Below, in pieces: positions 1-17,582 of a stretch of 64,000 nucleotides of DNA. The notes below the pieces were generated by a model that was not told the DNA's origin, did not search any database, and saw only the letters and a program-made list of their open reading frames with translations. This DNA is from Ashinkailepas kermadecensis (lineage: Eukaryota > Arthropoda > Thecostraca > Neolepadidae). Positions within the stretch are counted from its first letter, which is position 1. Every line of letters starts with the position of its first letter. A program made the position numbers and the translations under genes. The stretch spans positions 1,026,001 to 1,090,000 of the forward strand of contig JAOTOM010005154.1 of NCBI GenBank assembly GCA_034440615.1, in the 5' to 3' direction.

Positions 1-2090
1 GAAAAATGTTTACATGGCGGTGAAAAAATGCTTAAATCAAGATTAAAAGCCCAGGTATATTTCTGAATAAAGAAATTAGGGTTTGAATCGCTCTAACGAA
101 AACCTTATTCACCCGCACCCAGCCGAAGGCCTGCCGAAAAATTCACCGCCCTCTCCGACTAATTTCCAAACCACGGATGCTGGGATAACATGCAAAGTAC
201 CGTTGGAAAGCAATAGCTCATAGCAAGCCCAGAACCCACTTTGCATTTGCATTTTGACAGTTAATAACGGTCTTGTTAACTACCCCAGAGGTCTTCTTAA
301 TGAACATGCGGACTTTGATGGATGCCTATGACAATGACTATTTTTGTGCTTAAGCAGAGTGCCACCAACTCTAAAGTAGTCAAAAGCTGCTTTTGCGTGG
401 GAATTGTGTTCCAAAAAATAACATGCGTTAATGCATTGCTCTGATTGTAATTGTATGGCAAAGTAGGAGTTGCGGCCAAGTGGGTCAGGTCGGGTCAGGG
501 TGAGGCTTGAAAGCACGCTTCCAAACTAAGTACGCTGGAGTCCAAAACGTTTTCCACCCCAGGAAGGCGGCGTTTGACGGCGGTGCTGTCTAGTCCTCAG
601 GACGACTCACTGCTGCTGGCTGGGCGGCGAGCGGAGACCTCCACTGGCTGCACCAACATCTCCGCTCCACTCCGCCGGCTTTCTCCTCCGCCCGGATACC
701 GACTACAGTGGCGACATCTGGTGGCTGATAGGCGAACTGCGAGCGAAGTCGCCACATCTCCGCCAGGCGCTCCCCGCGAGATGGCGATCGCTACTGACAC
801 CCCCGGGCGCCTGCATTATGATACGCATAAAAACGCGGTGAATTTCGCACATTCCTCCGACAAATGGAGCTGCAGGAGCAACGGGTAATAACGGCTGGGG
901 TAGTTACTCGGCACGTACCTAGATTAGCATTTTAGGCCTTTTCTTCTGATAAACTGCGCACCTCCATACATTATTTTGGATGCTTTCCCCGAGCAGTGAG
1001 CGCTTACTTCTATACGCCGCCATAATGCGAAGGCACGAAACAATGTCGCATTCGCTCGGGTTCGAGAACTTACGGCGAACGGCGACGTTATGTGTGTGGC
1101 GTGCGGTGGAGAGTGGCTTCTGACTGGCCGCACAGTTCCGCACGTGAATAACCACGGTTGTGACGGCGCACGCATCGAACAATAAACGCGTGAAGGAAAA
1201 TACAAATGTTTGTGGAAAAAATGTTTGTGGAAAGCTCCATGATGCCCATTCGGTCGTCAGCAATCGCCAGGAAGACGAACCAACTGGGAATCCGTGCACA
1301 TTTTGCAGCACGATCTACGATGCTGCCTGCTGCGTATGCACATGTTGCCGGTGAATACGGTAACGTATACATAAGCAATGCCCGATCACCATCCACAAAT
1401 TGGTGGTGTTTGTTTGATGTGACGGGAATTCTTTCAGCACCACACCCGGCCCGCTCCCCCGCCTGCAACTCGGCCCAAGTGAGTCTTCAGCACCTTTCTC
1501 GCACACTGGTCCTGGGGCGACTTCCCCAGGCCACTCTGCTGATGTGACAAACCTATCGTCTCGTGCTGAAACTGGGCTGACCAAACTGTATGCTGCATAG
1601 AAAGGTTGTGTCATTGCGGGTACCACCCGGTGACGCACAACTAAAAATCTGTCACGGGTGGGGGTCAACAAATGTCAGCACCGAAACAATGGTCACAGAT
1701 GCGCTTTTTGTGGCCTTTATCCTACCCTTTTCCCATTTGATATTGGCGATTGCTTATGGACAAATTATCCAGGTGCAATATATATAGAGTGGATAAATAT
1801 CCCAACAACGTGCTCAATGCCCAAAATATCACAAACGCGAAGTATCGATTCGCAAATTGTCACACGAGCAAAACAAAAACACGTAAAATATCGAATACAA
1901 ATACATTTATGCTCCCCAGCCCCAGGCCTGGACAACAGCAATCAGCTGCTGGGGTGTCATCTAGCGACATAAATGACGGCCGGCCGGGGGGCGGGGAATA
2001 TTGTCCCTGCTTATCTCAAGATCGGCTAGGCCGATCATGAAAATTCAAACGGTAATCAATAGCGTTCTACTGCATGATCTCAGATCCAAA
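1..2090. other. Intergenic, no gene recognised
   Basis: I see no coding exon, RNA gene or clear repeat here. A GC-rich patch at about 560-800 has open frames on both strands with no domain or plausible splice structure. The short open frames elsewhere overlap each other on both strands, as chance frames do. Confidence 0.6.
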
Positions 2091-2096
2091 TGAGCA

Positions 2097-3300
2097 GACA
2101 AAGGGGGTGGGGTGGGGGGGGGCGAACACCTCCACCCCTTAACAACCAAAAATATACTAGATCAAACAAGAAATTAACATATTTTTTAACCATGCAAAAT
2201 CATAATTTTTCGCACACGAAGCGCGCCGAAAGCGTTCCCATTTTCGATAATTTTTACTTCGTCGATCCACCCTCTTCAGAAAATCCTGGCTGCGCCACTG
2301 CTCGGAGCACGTACATCATATTTAAAGTCCGCATTAACACGCGCACTGGAGGGGGGGGGGCGAAATCCGCCCACCCCTCCGGTTTTTCGCAAATAACTGC
2401 AGATTTTACCGGTGGATATACGCGATTTTCGGTGTACCTGCTTAAAAATGAACGGCGCGTCGTTTAAAGCAAGAAAAATGGAAATCGCCCGATTTTTTTT
2501 TTTTCAAGTTAGGGGCCGCTAAAGTCAAATAATGTTATAGCGCCAGACCACAAAAATCGGCGCAGATGCGATCCCAGTATACTGACAAAAGCGAAGTGTT
2601 CTAGGCAACACTAGGGACTTGTTTGATGCATATTGATATGCTGTATAGTTTCAAGGTCATGTTAGGTCACCAAGGTCAAGTCAGGTCAAGTTCATGACAG
2701 GTTAATGGAACCAAACTTGATCAACTGGAATGTTGCCATAAATGCACTACTGGTTGTCATTTGTACTGTTTGTCATTGCGTTTCCATACTTTATTCATGT
2801 ACTTCACTCCCTTCTTCACGAAGCCGATTGCTCCGAGCTGCCCGACGGAGCAGTCGGGCGGGCGGCCGGTTCCGGTAACTGGAACAGGTAACTGACCTGA
2901 TAAAGTGGTGCTATATAGGTGACCTGAGGTCAAATGTTGGGTCTAGCATCTGCATTGCATCATTAGTAATGTCCAAAACATCATTGATGCCCATTTTTGA
3001 GCATTTAAACACAATCACAACGATCCATAACGATGACAAGCCAAGCCACGCAAAACCGGAAAATTTTGCCAATCTGACCTCATTTGACCTTGAAGATATT
3101 GACCTAAGGTCACGACAATTGCACACAATATAATTAACTACCGTGCCCATCCACCCTGCGAATTTCGTTCCTCCAGCTTTACTAGGAGCCGAGATCTTAG
3201 GGGGGGAGGGGGGCGGAATCCGCCCCCCCCCCCTCCAGTGCGCGTAATTCTCAGAGGCCCTCCAGGGCGCGTGTTAAGGCCACAGGTTAAGGTGAAAGCT
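2097..3300. repeat. G-rich modules in inverted orientation with AGGTCA half-site clusters
   Basis: A module at 2330-2385 (TTAACACGCGC, CTGG, a long G run, CG-ATCCGCCC, a C run) recurs in reverse complement at 3185-3285, so the two halves face each other about 800 bp apart. A shorter G-run/C-run stretch is at 2100-2140. Between them lie several AGGTCA hexamers at 2650-2700 and 2925-3115. The pairing suggests the ends of a non-autonomous DNA element or a fold-back repeat, but I could not define target-site duplications. Confidence 0.4.
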
Positions 3301-4060
3301 TTGAAATAAGCAGTATTGGAATATGTGACTCCCGACAATGTGTTGGATTCAACAGCTTATGTCACGGTGCGAAATCATTGCACACTGGTTAAGTATATTG
3401 CATAAGGAGGTACCCAATGTCAAGTACACCGTACCAGGTCGCAGGTTAGGGTCAAGTGCAGTCCAAATAAGAGCTGAAATATCGGACATTTCTTCTCATA
3501 TTTGAAATATCTAAGTGCGAAGTGGGAGTGCTAAGCCGTATTTTCGAGTATCAGACACGTGACCAAGTGCCGTTGTCTGTTCATAAGCCATGTAAGGTCA
3601 AGATAAAATGGATGACCTTGGTGTTGAATAAGCGGATAGATGCACGTGTATATCGTGATTTGTAATGTTGAGCCAGACAATCCAGTTGGTATGTGTTATT
3701 CACATGTACATACCACAGGTATCTATTATGCGTGCAGTTGTGCAGGTTTCACCTGATAAGTTGATGGGGAGGAGCAGGAAGGTCAAGGGCGTATCAGGCC
3801 AACCTGATCAAAAATGCATCGCTCGGAAACTAGTGGGCCGATTTGAATTAACAAAACGGCATTGAACAGCTCTGGGACAAGAGTACATTGAACAGCTCTG
3901 GGACACCTTGTAAAACTGCAATGACAATAATGACAATGTGCTCCTTTTACTAGATATGCTGCATATCTAGTTATGCATATCATATGCATAACAATATAAT
4001 AAAACATTATAAGCTGTACAAATCAGAAGTCTTATCTCCATTTTCGCAGCTCTGCCGGTG
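3301..4060. other. Intergenic, no gene recognised
   Basis: Unique-looking AT-rich sequence with a few isolated AGGTCA-type hexamers (about 3452 and 3597). No exon or RNA gene seen. Confidence 0.5.
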
Positions 4061-4080
4061 TGAGGCACCAACGCAGCGCA

Positions 4081-4215
4081 CACCACGCCTCACGTCACGA
4101 CACTCGCGTTACGTCACGACACTCACGTCACGACACTCAGGTCACGTCACGACACTCGCGTCACGACACGCGCGTCACGTCACGTCACGTCACCACGCTA
4201 CGACACTCGCGATGG
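4081..4215. repeat. Short tandem array of ACGTCACGACACTC-type units
   Basis: Imperfect tandem repeats of roughly 15-20 bp built from CACGTCACGACACTCGCG. The unit carries ACGTCA, a CRE-like core, but nothing ties it to a promoter. About seven copies with small indels. Confidence 0.75.
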
Positions 4216-4840
4216 CAGTGATGACGGAACTAATGCGGAAATGGCATCGTGGCGCGGACCTGTTCAGTCATGTCTAGAGCTTACCGCAGATTAGCAGGAC
4301 ACTTGCAGCTGCAGTTTCGCGCCAAATTTACGTCATGCAATTAGCTGCTTCCTTCAAGCACTCCACTCGCACTCTTTGCAACGTGCTCTTTTAGTGCCAT
4401 GCTGGACGCGCTTAGCATCATTTTGTGCAATCTGATGCTCATTTCCAGCATCTACATGTCGCTTTTTATCAGCATGCGCTATGTTACTGCATGCTATTAT
4501 GTAACATTCCTAATACTATTGGGCTTGGAACCAGCATGGTTTTTAGAGTTTGGTGCTTAAATAGTTGGCAATGAGCGCTTGGTCAACGCACTGGCAGTAA
4601 ACGTTTCGTAAAAGGTGGCATGGGTTGGGTTTTCGCAGCTCCGAAGCAGCAACGCTCAACTCTTAAGCATGATAATTTATAATCGATGCTAAAAGTTGCA
4701 GTAAGCACCTGGTTAGTATGCATTAGGCAATCATGGATGCTAAGCTATGTTTACAGCGAAGTGTGACGGCTTGACGGGATGCTTTCTGATCGTGTTTGGC
4801 ACCGCGTCGCCCGCATTCGCCTGTCCAGCGTCGGGTGCGA
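4216..4840. other. Intergenic, no gene recognised
   Basis: No exon, repeat or RNA gene recognised. Confidence 0.5.
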
Positions 4841-5190
4841 CTGTGCGGGAGTCGCACCCGGCACTCCCGGCTGTACACAGCCCGCAGCGGCTGTGTCAGA
4901 CAAACAGGCTTGTACTGTGTACACAACAAGGCTGACATCACCCCGGGGTCACACCGGGCCCCCTCCCGGCTGTATGCAGCCCTCACGGCTGTACACAGCC
5001 CGTACACAGCCTGTACGGGAGTCGCACCCGGCCCTCGCGGCTGTACACAGCCCGCAGCGGCTGTGCCAGACAAACAGGCTCGCACTGTGTACACAACAGG
5101 GGTGGCATTGCCCCGTGGTCACACCGGGCCCCCTCCCGGCTGTATGCAGCCCGCAGCGGCTGTGTCAGACAAACAGGACACCTTCGTCAC
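4841..5190. repeat. GC-rich compound repeat, unit about 90-180 bp
   Basis: Two to three copies of a block containing GTCGCACCCGG, CGGCTGTACACAGCCCGCAG, CGGCTGTGTCAGACAAACAG and CACACCGGGCCCCCTCCCGG. Open frames on both strands here are consequences of the repeat. On the plus strand each copy ends in an acceptor-like TGTCAGACAAACAG, so a derivation from a splice junction is possible but not supported by any recognisable exon. Confidence 0.7.
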
Positions 5191-5439
5191 CTTCAGCCAC
5201 CCTCTGCCTCTTTACTGAACTCCCATAGTGTTTGAATGTTGACCCGTAACGAAGTCTCCAGTTTGCGTTGAAGCGATCCTGATGCCCCTCTCAGGTTGTC
5301 AGCTCCCTTAGAACACTTCCGTGTGTCGCTGACACCTTCTGTGAACACAAGTGTATAAATATGTGTATGCATTGGTTAAATGGCTGTGACTATTGGCTTT
5401 ACAACCTTCACGGCTTTCAGCCATTAGGTGATAAAGCGT
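5191..5439. other. Intergenic, no gene recognised
   Basis: Nothing assignable between the compound repeat and the tRNA-like element. Confidence 0.5.
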
Positions 5440-5444
5440 CGCCA

Positions 5445-5552
5445 ATATCTTACGCCGGTCGGTCGCGGGCGAGGAGTAGCAACAGACGGAGCTCGAACTC
5501 ACAACATTCCGGCTGGGAGACGGGTAACCTGCCCCTCGACAACTGGCCTACT
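5445..5552 (-). mobile_element. Possible tRNA-derived SINE head, degraded
   Basis: On the minus strand GAGTTCGAGCTCC at 5500-5488 resembles the Pol III box B consensus GGTTCGANTCC. A weak box A-like stretch lies near 5550-5535. The clover-leaf is not restorable by eye, so this is a SINE remnant or chance match rather than a tRNA gene. Confidence 0.3.
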
Positions 5553-6057
5553 ATTGTAATTACATGTCAGACAAGGTTATTTGGTTGCATTACATGGCTA
5601 CATGTCAGTTCACCGAACCGTACAGGGATTGACATTGCACAGTGATACCTACACAGTCTTGTACCCACGCTTTCGGGTATTCATTTTCAGTGCATACGCA
5701 CCTAATCTCAAACTATGTCAGATATATTTGTATGCAGTATTTATGTGTTTCTCCTCGCTACGTTCTCATAAAATGTTGCATTCACCGTGCTTTGATGCCA
5801 TGCTTTTCTGCTGCTTTAATTGGAAAATAACAGTAATATGCAAATTATTCATATTCACAACGATGAAACAAAATTATGCATGCATGTTATATTGGTTATT
5901 GATGCACAGTATGCTAAGAACACCGACAGCATCGCATCTTTCACGTTTGTCATACGCCTGAGATCCGTAACATGCCAATCCAGCTGAATGCTGCCACTGG
6001 GAATGGCTGAATCAAGCTGAGTGCTGGCGCTAGGAATAACCGAATCGGTGGCCGAAA
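5553..6057. other. Intergenic, no gene recognised
   Basis: AT-rich, no exon or repeat recognised. Confidence 0.5.
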
Positions 6058-6297
6058 TCAGCGGGCCGCATCAGTGGACAGACCCGCCTTCAGCACTTTC
6101 ATTTTGGCTTCTGACTTCCGCATCGGTACTGGACTGCGTTTCTTGTGCAGGAAGGCGGCGTGAATGATGGTTAACTTCAGCCGACAGCTTAAGCACAGGT
6201 TGGTACGCCTAGCAATACAGAGATCACCGACATTTTTCATCAATAAATCCGACACCTTACTCACGCTCTTATCGAATGGCTTCTTGTGCCGTTGGAA
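6058..6297 (-). pseudogene. Possible coding remnant with an LCLSC motif, family unknown
   Basis: The minus strand is open from about 6297 to a TGA at 6060-6058, roughly 80 codons with no ATG at the boundary. The translation is basic, contains a cysteine pair in LCLSCRLKL and ends in KMKVLKAGLSTDAAR. Amino-acid composition looks protein-like rather than low complexity. It abuts the GAGGTSTGAC array, so it may be a piece of a mobile-element protein or an orphan exon. I do not recognise the family. Confidence 0.25.
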
Positions 6298-6366
6298 ATG
6301 AGGTGTGACGAGGTGTGGCGAGGTGTGATGAGGTCTGACGAGGTGTGACGAGGTCTGACGAGGTTT
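6298..6366. repeat. GAGGTSTGAC decamer array, left part
   Basis: Tandem 10-bp units GAGGTGTGAC / GAGGTCTGAC. The same array resumes at 7416-7498 on the far side of the LINE fragment, so the retroelement appears to sit inside one original array. Confidence 0.85.
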
Positions 6367-7414
6367 GATACTCAGATACTCAGATACTCATTTATTCGGC
6401 AGAGGTCCAATTCACATGGTTAGTAAAACGGTTTTTCACAATGCCACGTCGAATACTAAAAGCGATAAAATGGAAAGTAGGTGTACGATCAATTCAAAAT
6501 AAAAACACACCATAAAAACATACACACATAAACAGCAACAGCCTCGCCGCACCACAGAGTTGACCGTCACGTCACACCATCCCCCGCTGCCAAAATCCCC
6601 GCCTTCAATTTCACCTTGAATTGGGGAATTCCGGGAGCGAGTCCCGTCTCATTAAGTGCCAGGACAGCCCGGTAACACAGCCTCCGGCGACCCGACTCCG
6701 TCCTTATTTGGGGGAGGGTTAGATGGTCGGCGCGTCGGGTCTCGCGCCCGTGCAATTCCCGGCCCCGGGGACCAATGCTCGCACGGAGGGTGGCGGGCTG
6801 CCCTGACACTAGTATACGTTCCAGAAAAGAGACAGTATGGTAGGTGGTCAGCTGACACGCGCGCAACCAGCCCATCTGCTCCAGCGCATCAGAGATGTGG
6901 GAGTAACGCCGCCTCCCAGTCACCACTCGCGCGCAGAAGTTAATTATCTTCTGCACGCGTCGCACCTGTGTCACGCCCGCCGAGCCATACACAGAGATAA
7001 AGTATCGGACAACTGATACTGCTAACGATTCTACTATGAGTTTTAGAGCCGAATGTGGTATGACATGACGCGCATGAATTAGGACCATGAGAATGCCTGT
7101 TGCTTTTTTGGCAGTCGCGTCAATGTGAGCCTGATAGGTGAGGTGACGATCGATGGTGAGGCCGAGACATTTTGCAGCTCGTGAGTCCGAAATAGTTGTT
7201 CCACAAAAATTTAGAGTGACCGGTGGTAGGTTACGGAGCATGGCCTGCGTGCCGAGGACAACCATCTGCGTCTTCGCGGTGTTTACCTTCATGCCATTGT
7301 GGCAGAACCATTGGTAGGCAGAGCTGAGGGCGGCTTCCATGCGCTGGATGATTAAAGTCAAGTCCCGCTTTTTGCCACTAATGATCAGAGATTAGTCATC
7401 AGCGTACGTCACGG
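6367..7414 (-). mobile_element. 5'-truncated non-LTR retrotransposon (LINE), reverse-transcriptase C-terminal part
   Basis: The minus-strand frame begins with the reverse-transcriptase catalytic box YADD at 7406-7395. An in-frame TAA follows at 7394-7392, after which the frame is open to a TGA at 6569-6567 (about 265 codons). Visible LINE features are GMKVNTAKTQMVVLG, CLGLTIDRHLTY and VLIHARHVI, the usual thumb-region order in Jockey/CR1-like elements. After the stop come about 200 bp of 3' UTR, AATAAA (about 6390) and three perfect copies of the octamer TGAGTATC at 6390-6367. A short octamer tail instead of poly(A) is typical of CR1/L2-type elements. Loss of everything upstream of YADD and the stop codon mean it is inactive. 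Confidence 0.85.
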
Positions 7415-7498
7415 TTGATGAGGTCTGACGAGGTGTGACGAGGTGTGACGAGGTCTGACGAGGTCTGACGATGTCTGATGAGGTCTGACGAGGGGTGA
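7415..7498. repeat. GAGGTSTGAC decamer array, right part
   Basis: Continuation of the 10-bp array interrupted by the LINE, about eight units with small changes (GATGTCTGAT, GAGGGGTGAC). Confidence 0.85.
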
Positions 7499-13276
<5,778 letters not shown>

Positions 13277-13423
13277 ATCATTGGGCTTCAGACATCACAT
13301 TGGGCTTCAGACATCACATTGGGCTTCAGACATCACATTGGGCTTCAGACATCACATTGGGCTTCAGACATCACATTGGGCTTCAGACATCACATTGGGC
13401 TTCAGACATCACATTGGGCTTCA
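13277..13423. repeat. 19-bp tandem repeat, about 8 copies
   Basis: Almost perfect head-to-tail copies of GGGCTTCAGACATCACATT. It is the homogeneous left edge of the degenerate satellite that follows, whose units also alternate a G-run, a short A-rich link and ATCACGYTGGG. Confidence 0.97.
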
Positions 13424-15880
13424 AAAATCTTTCCGGGATCCTAGAATGACGCGGATGGCCTCAAAATGTGGGACGGGACTCCTGAAAATATCAATGGGGC
13501 CCCAAAACGTCGTCCCGGGATCCCGATATGTCGCACCCGGACCCCAGAAAATCACGTAAAGGCCTTAAAAGGCCGGGCCGGGACCCTGGAAATCACGCTG
13601 GGAGTCAAAAAGTATCGCCGGGGCCCCCCAAAATGATGCTGGGCCTAAAAAAGACTGGCCGGGCCCTCAAAATCACGCTGGGTCCCAAAAGGTTTGGCCA
13701 GGGCCCCTGATAATCGCGCTGGGTTCCCAAAAAAGACGGACCGGGGCCGCTCAAAATCATACTGGGATCACAAAAAAGTCGTACCGTGGTCCTTGAAAAT
13801 CACGATGGGGCCACAAAAAGACCGACTGGGGCCCTGAAAATCACGTTGGGGTCCTCAAAGGTTCGCGTCTGGGCCCCGAAAATCACGCTGGGGGCCGAAA
13901 AAAAGTTTTGCCGAGGTTCTTGAAAATCACAACGGAGACCCCAAACGGTTCAGTGGGGCCCTGAAAATCACGCTGAGCCTGAAGGTACCAAAAAGTCGCG
14001 CCCGGACCCCTCAAGATCACGCTTGGGGCTCGACAGGTCGCACCGGTGCCCCAAAAATCATTTCGGGAACATCCAATAAATGAATCCGGCGCAACAAACA
14101 AAAACAAACAAAAAACAGTCCGGCCATGGAAAATCACTCTGGGGTCTCAGCAATCGCTTCAAAAGAAACCAAGACGTGTTGGGTCCCCAAAGACGTGTTG
14201 AGGCCAATAAAACTCGCGATAGGGATCCCAACAAATGACGACAGGGTGAAAAAATCGCACTTAGACCCAGCAACGTCGCGCCGCTGACCTTGGAAATCAC
14301 AAACGTCCAAAACGTCGCACCGGAGTCCCACAAATTGCAGCTGGCTTCCCAAAACGCAATTTCTACCCGGAATGTTACTCTGCGGCCACACAAATTGCGT
14401 CAAAGACCCCAAAAAGGCGTCGGGCCCCGGAAAGAAGAGCATTGGAGCACCGATCAAAATGCACCGGGAGCCCGAAGAATCGTACGGGGGCCCACAAATA
14501 TCGCACAGGAGGCTTACAAAAATAGAAGTCGACCCCAATAAATCACAAAGGGGTTTATCGAGCCGACCCGGGCACCGGAAAATTCAGAACAGGTCCCGAA
14601 AGAAAGTTCTCCTGAAGGCCTTTCTACTCTGAAGGGTGCCATCGGCTGAAAAAAAAACTCATTGAGCAGCCGCAGTGGCATACTAAAGAGGCAAATCCCA
14701 CCTCCCCCCTCCATCCTGAAGAGTTGGGCTCCGGGGTCCCCAAAAATGGATCTGGGGCCGCATAAATCCGCGTCTGGGCACCAATAATTAGCGGTTATAA
14801 ATAAAAACTGTGGGCACCAGCAAATTTGCACCGGGACCGAAAATTTGCACCGGGAACGCCAAAATCGCCCTGGGGCCCAGTAAGTACAACGCGCTCCACG
14901 AACTAGCACCAAGCCCTCCAAATATCGCGCTTGAGAACAAACATTCCCGTCTGTAGGACCATAAAATGTGGTCGGGTCATAAAAAAATCCCCTCGGTGTT
15001 CCCAAAAATTGTCGTCGATGGCCCCAAATAAGCACAGCGTGGTCGCAAAATCGCATCGGGACCCGACAAGGATTAAGCAGGAGTCCTCCAAAATAAGGAG
15101 AGATTCCGAAAAATGAATGTCCGAGCCAGGAAAATCGCTCCTTAGCCCAAACATACCACCAGATGACTAACCAAATCGCATACGGCACCGAAAAACGTAC
15201 CGGAGCTAAAAAAAATCGTGGCGGGACAGAAAATCGTGGCGGGACATGTCCCCCGTGGCCCGAAAAATCAGGGCGTGGCTCGAACTGGACATAATTCAGA
15301 AGACGTTACCAAAAATTGCGTCGAGCCCAGAAAACTGCGTCAGATCCCCGGAACCACGCGCCTGGGCCCGAAAAGTCGCGACGGGACCTCGAGAAATTAT
15401 ACCGGAGCCCCCAATATCGTGCTGCGGTCCCAAAAATGTGAGCGAGGAACCCCAAATAAACACAGCGCGACCCTAAACGCACAACTGGAAGACGAAAATG
15501 TACCGGGTCTTCCAAAGTGTACCGAGTCCGGCAATATGCGACAGGGCCTCAAAGCATGCGTTGCACCTCGAAATAAACACACCAGGAGTTTAAAAAGCAA
15601 AGCACAGCGGGGCCCTAAAAAAACACCGGGCCCTTGAGACCACATGGGGGCCTCAAAAACAGGCTGAGGACTGCTGCTGGAGACACGGTCCAAGATAACG
15701 AACACAAAGACCGGCATTAAATATAGATTTTGGGGTCTGCGAAAACGCGCCGATACATAAACAATATCGTCGACACACAAAAAAAAACAAGAAAACTCTA
15801 AAAAAAGAGCCGGGTCGCAAAAAAAGTGCTGGGCCCCGTATAAAAATTGGCTGGAGCCCTAAAACACATTCGTAGACAAA
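13424..15880. repeat. Degenerate satellite, unit about 25-30 bp
   Basis: About 2.4 kb of diverged units following the plan GGGNCCC, then CAAAAATC, then RCGCTGGG. Spacing and bases vary at most positions while the alternation of GGGCCC and AAAA blocks persists. Long open frames on both strands (up to about 220 codons) show the same periodic residues and are repeat translations. Confidence 0.85.
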
Positions 15881-17109
15881 GAAAAACGGAGAGGTCCAAA
15901 AAAGAACACCTAACTAGAGCCTCAGTTCGGTAACCAATTTGGGAGCGTATTTAACCAAAGGGATGAGGTGACTCAAACCTCAGCGGTTATCCGGATTCTT
16001 AGCCACCAGAAAACGTTAGAAGAAGAGAACTAATCATCGAATTGAATTCAGGATAGGGCCTTGTGGCTCTTAAGTCTGAACACGTTATGACTTTATGAGG
16101 TGCGTGTGTTTTCACCTGTCAGCTATTTTGCACCGAGTTGTTGGTCCCCAAAATAAGCGGTTACATTCCGTTTCAGCCGGGTGCCACATGACGTAGTTGT
16201 AGCATTTCGTTGCAAGTGGCGGATATTCTAAGATGTATGATGTGTACTACAGGGATAATAGAGTTGACTGATCACCTATGTGTTGGAGTCAGCCCTGAGG
16301 ATGAACACCATACGATGTATGTATATTTATAGCAGTTTTCTTTGCCCCAGTCTGTTAGCCTGCCAATCTTGGTCTGTCATACACGGGATCAAATAATTTT
16401 TAGCCAGCGATCACCCGCCTTTCCCGTTTCTCATCCTCTCCAGCATCAATCATGAGACTTCTTTTGCCATGGGGCAGCAAGTTAGCTACGTTCTTGCTTT
16501 TTATTTCTCCTCACCAACATCAGCGAACATTTATAAGGGGGACATCTTAGTGACGTAAAGTACTAATTCATGGAAACTAGAGCACGCCACATATCCATTA
16601 GTGAGGCTGCAATGAGCTTGCACTCTCCACACAAACGCACATAGCGGAAGTTGAATACATTTTATTTCAACAGTAATAGGTACTAATGGTTTCCCTTTGC
16701 ACCAGGAAGATAAACATATTCTTGAATTCACCAGTCTTGAAGAGCTACATTTTCAGCGAGAAGTGTGAATTGGAAAGTACTTATGATGTGATGATGAAGT
16801 TTTTATTTTCAGTACCACATGTTGCTGATAGCCTAGGCGCGAGCAGGGGCCTGCACCCCCCCCCCCCCCTAGCGGTGAAAGTTGTGTGCTCAATGTTAAA
16901 ATTATCGGGTTCTCTATCCAAAAGTGCTCAGCCATGGTACTTTGCGAAATTCCTGGGTGCGCCTCTGGTGTTGAACCTGGCCACCAACTTCTTGAGACGT
17001 TCCTACGCCTATGATTCTCATCCCAAATGCGACGGAAAGTTTCGATTTTTTTTCGAAATGTTGTTTTTATCGAATGCTCGAAGAATGAGTGCTTGATGTT
17101 TTTCTTCCG
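15881..17109. other. Intergenic, no gene recognised
   Basis: AT-rich sequence with one C homopolymer near 16856-16870. No exon or RNA gene seen. Confidence 0.5.
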
Positions 17110-17214
17110 TCTCTGCGACGGCGTGGGCTAGGCGATTCTCGTGGACTCTGCGACGGCGTGGGCTAGGCGATTCTCGTGGACTCTGCGACGGCGTGGGCTA
17201 GGCGATTCTCGTGG
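17110..17214. repeat. 35-bp tandem repeat, 3 copies
   Basis: Three near-identical units beginning CTCTGCGACGGCGTGGGC and ending GATTCTCGTGGA. Confidence 0.97.
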
Positions 17215-17439
17215 GCTTCGGAAAAAGATGCCTTCGCCGAACAAAGAACACAACAAAGTCATTCAGCAACATGTACTCAAACTTTAAAGAAGATTTTCCA
17301 GTACTATATACGACACTGAACAGCCAATGAGCAATCAATGCATGAGCGCCACACCTTGCACGGAACACTGGCACCGACGTCTGCTCCAGCAGATCCCGTG
17401 TTCAGCTCCGCCCGTGTATGTATCTTCCGGGGCAGCATC

Positions 17440-17522
17440 CACTCCGCCCACTCCATCCACTCCGCCTACTCCATCCACTCCGCCCACTCCATCCACTCCG
17501 CCAACTCCATCTACTCCGCTCT
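17440..17522. repeat. 18-bp tandem repeat CCACTCCGCCCACTCCAT
   Basis: Four to five near-perfect units. The surrounding 17385-17545 resembles 18095-18215, just past the stop codon of the filamin-like gene: both have CCAGCAG[A/C]TCCCGTGT[T/G]CAG followed by CCAC-CC-CC-rich text. The array may have grown from a duplicated 3' flank. Confidence 0.85.
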
Positions 17523-17576
17523 CTGGCGTCACCACCAAGCTTTCGCACTTCTTGGGCCCGGAGCATCAGCGACTAG

Positions 17577-17582
17577 TTTATT
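17577..17582 (-). promoter_or_regulatory. Candidate poly(A) signal AATAAA for the filamin-like gene
   Basis: AATAAA on the minus strand, about 650 bp downstream of the stop codon at 18236. It is the first canonical hexamer I found in that direction. The hexamer alone is weak evidence. Confidence 0.25.

Noticed and set aside
13883..15637. Several frames of 80-220 codons in the degenerate satellite
   Set aside because: Open on both strands with the same periodic residues, and no splice sites or domains.
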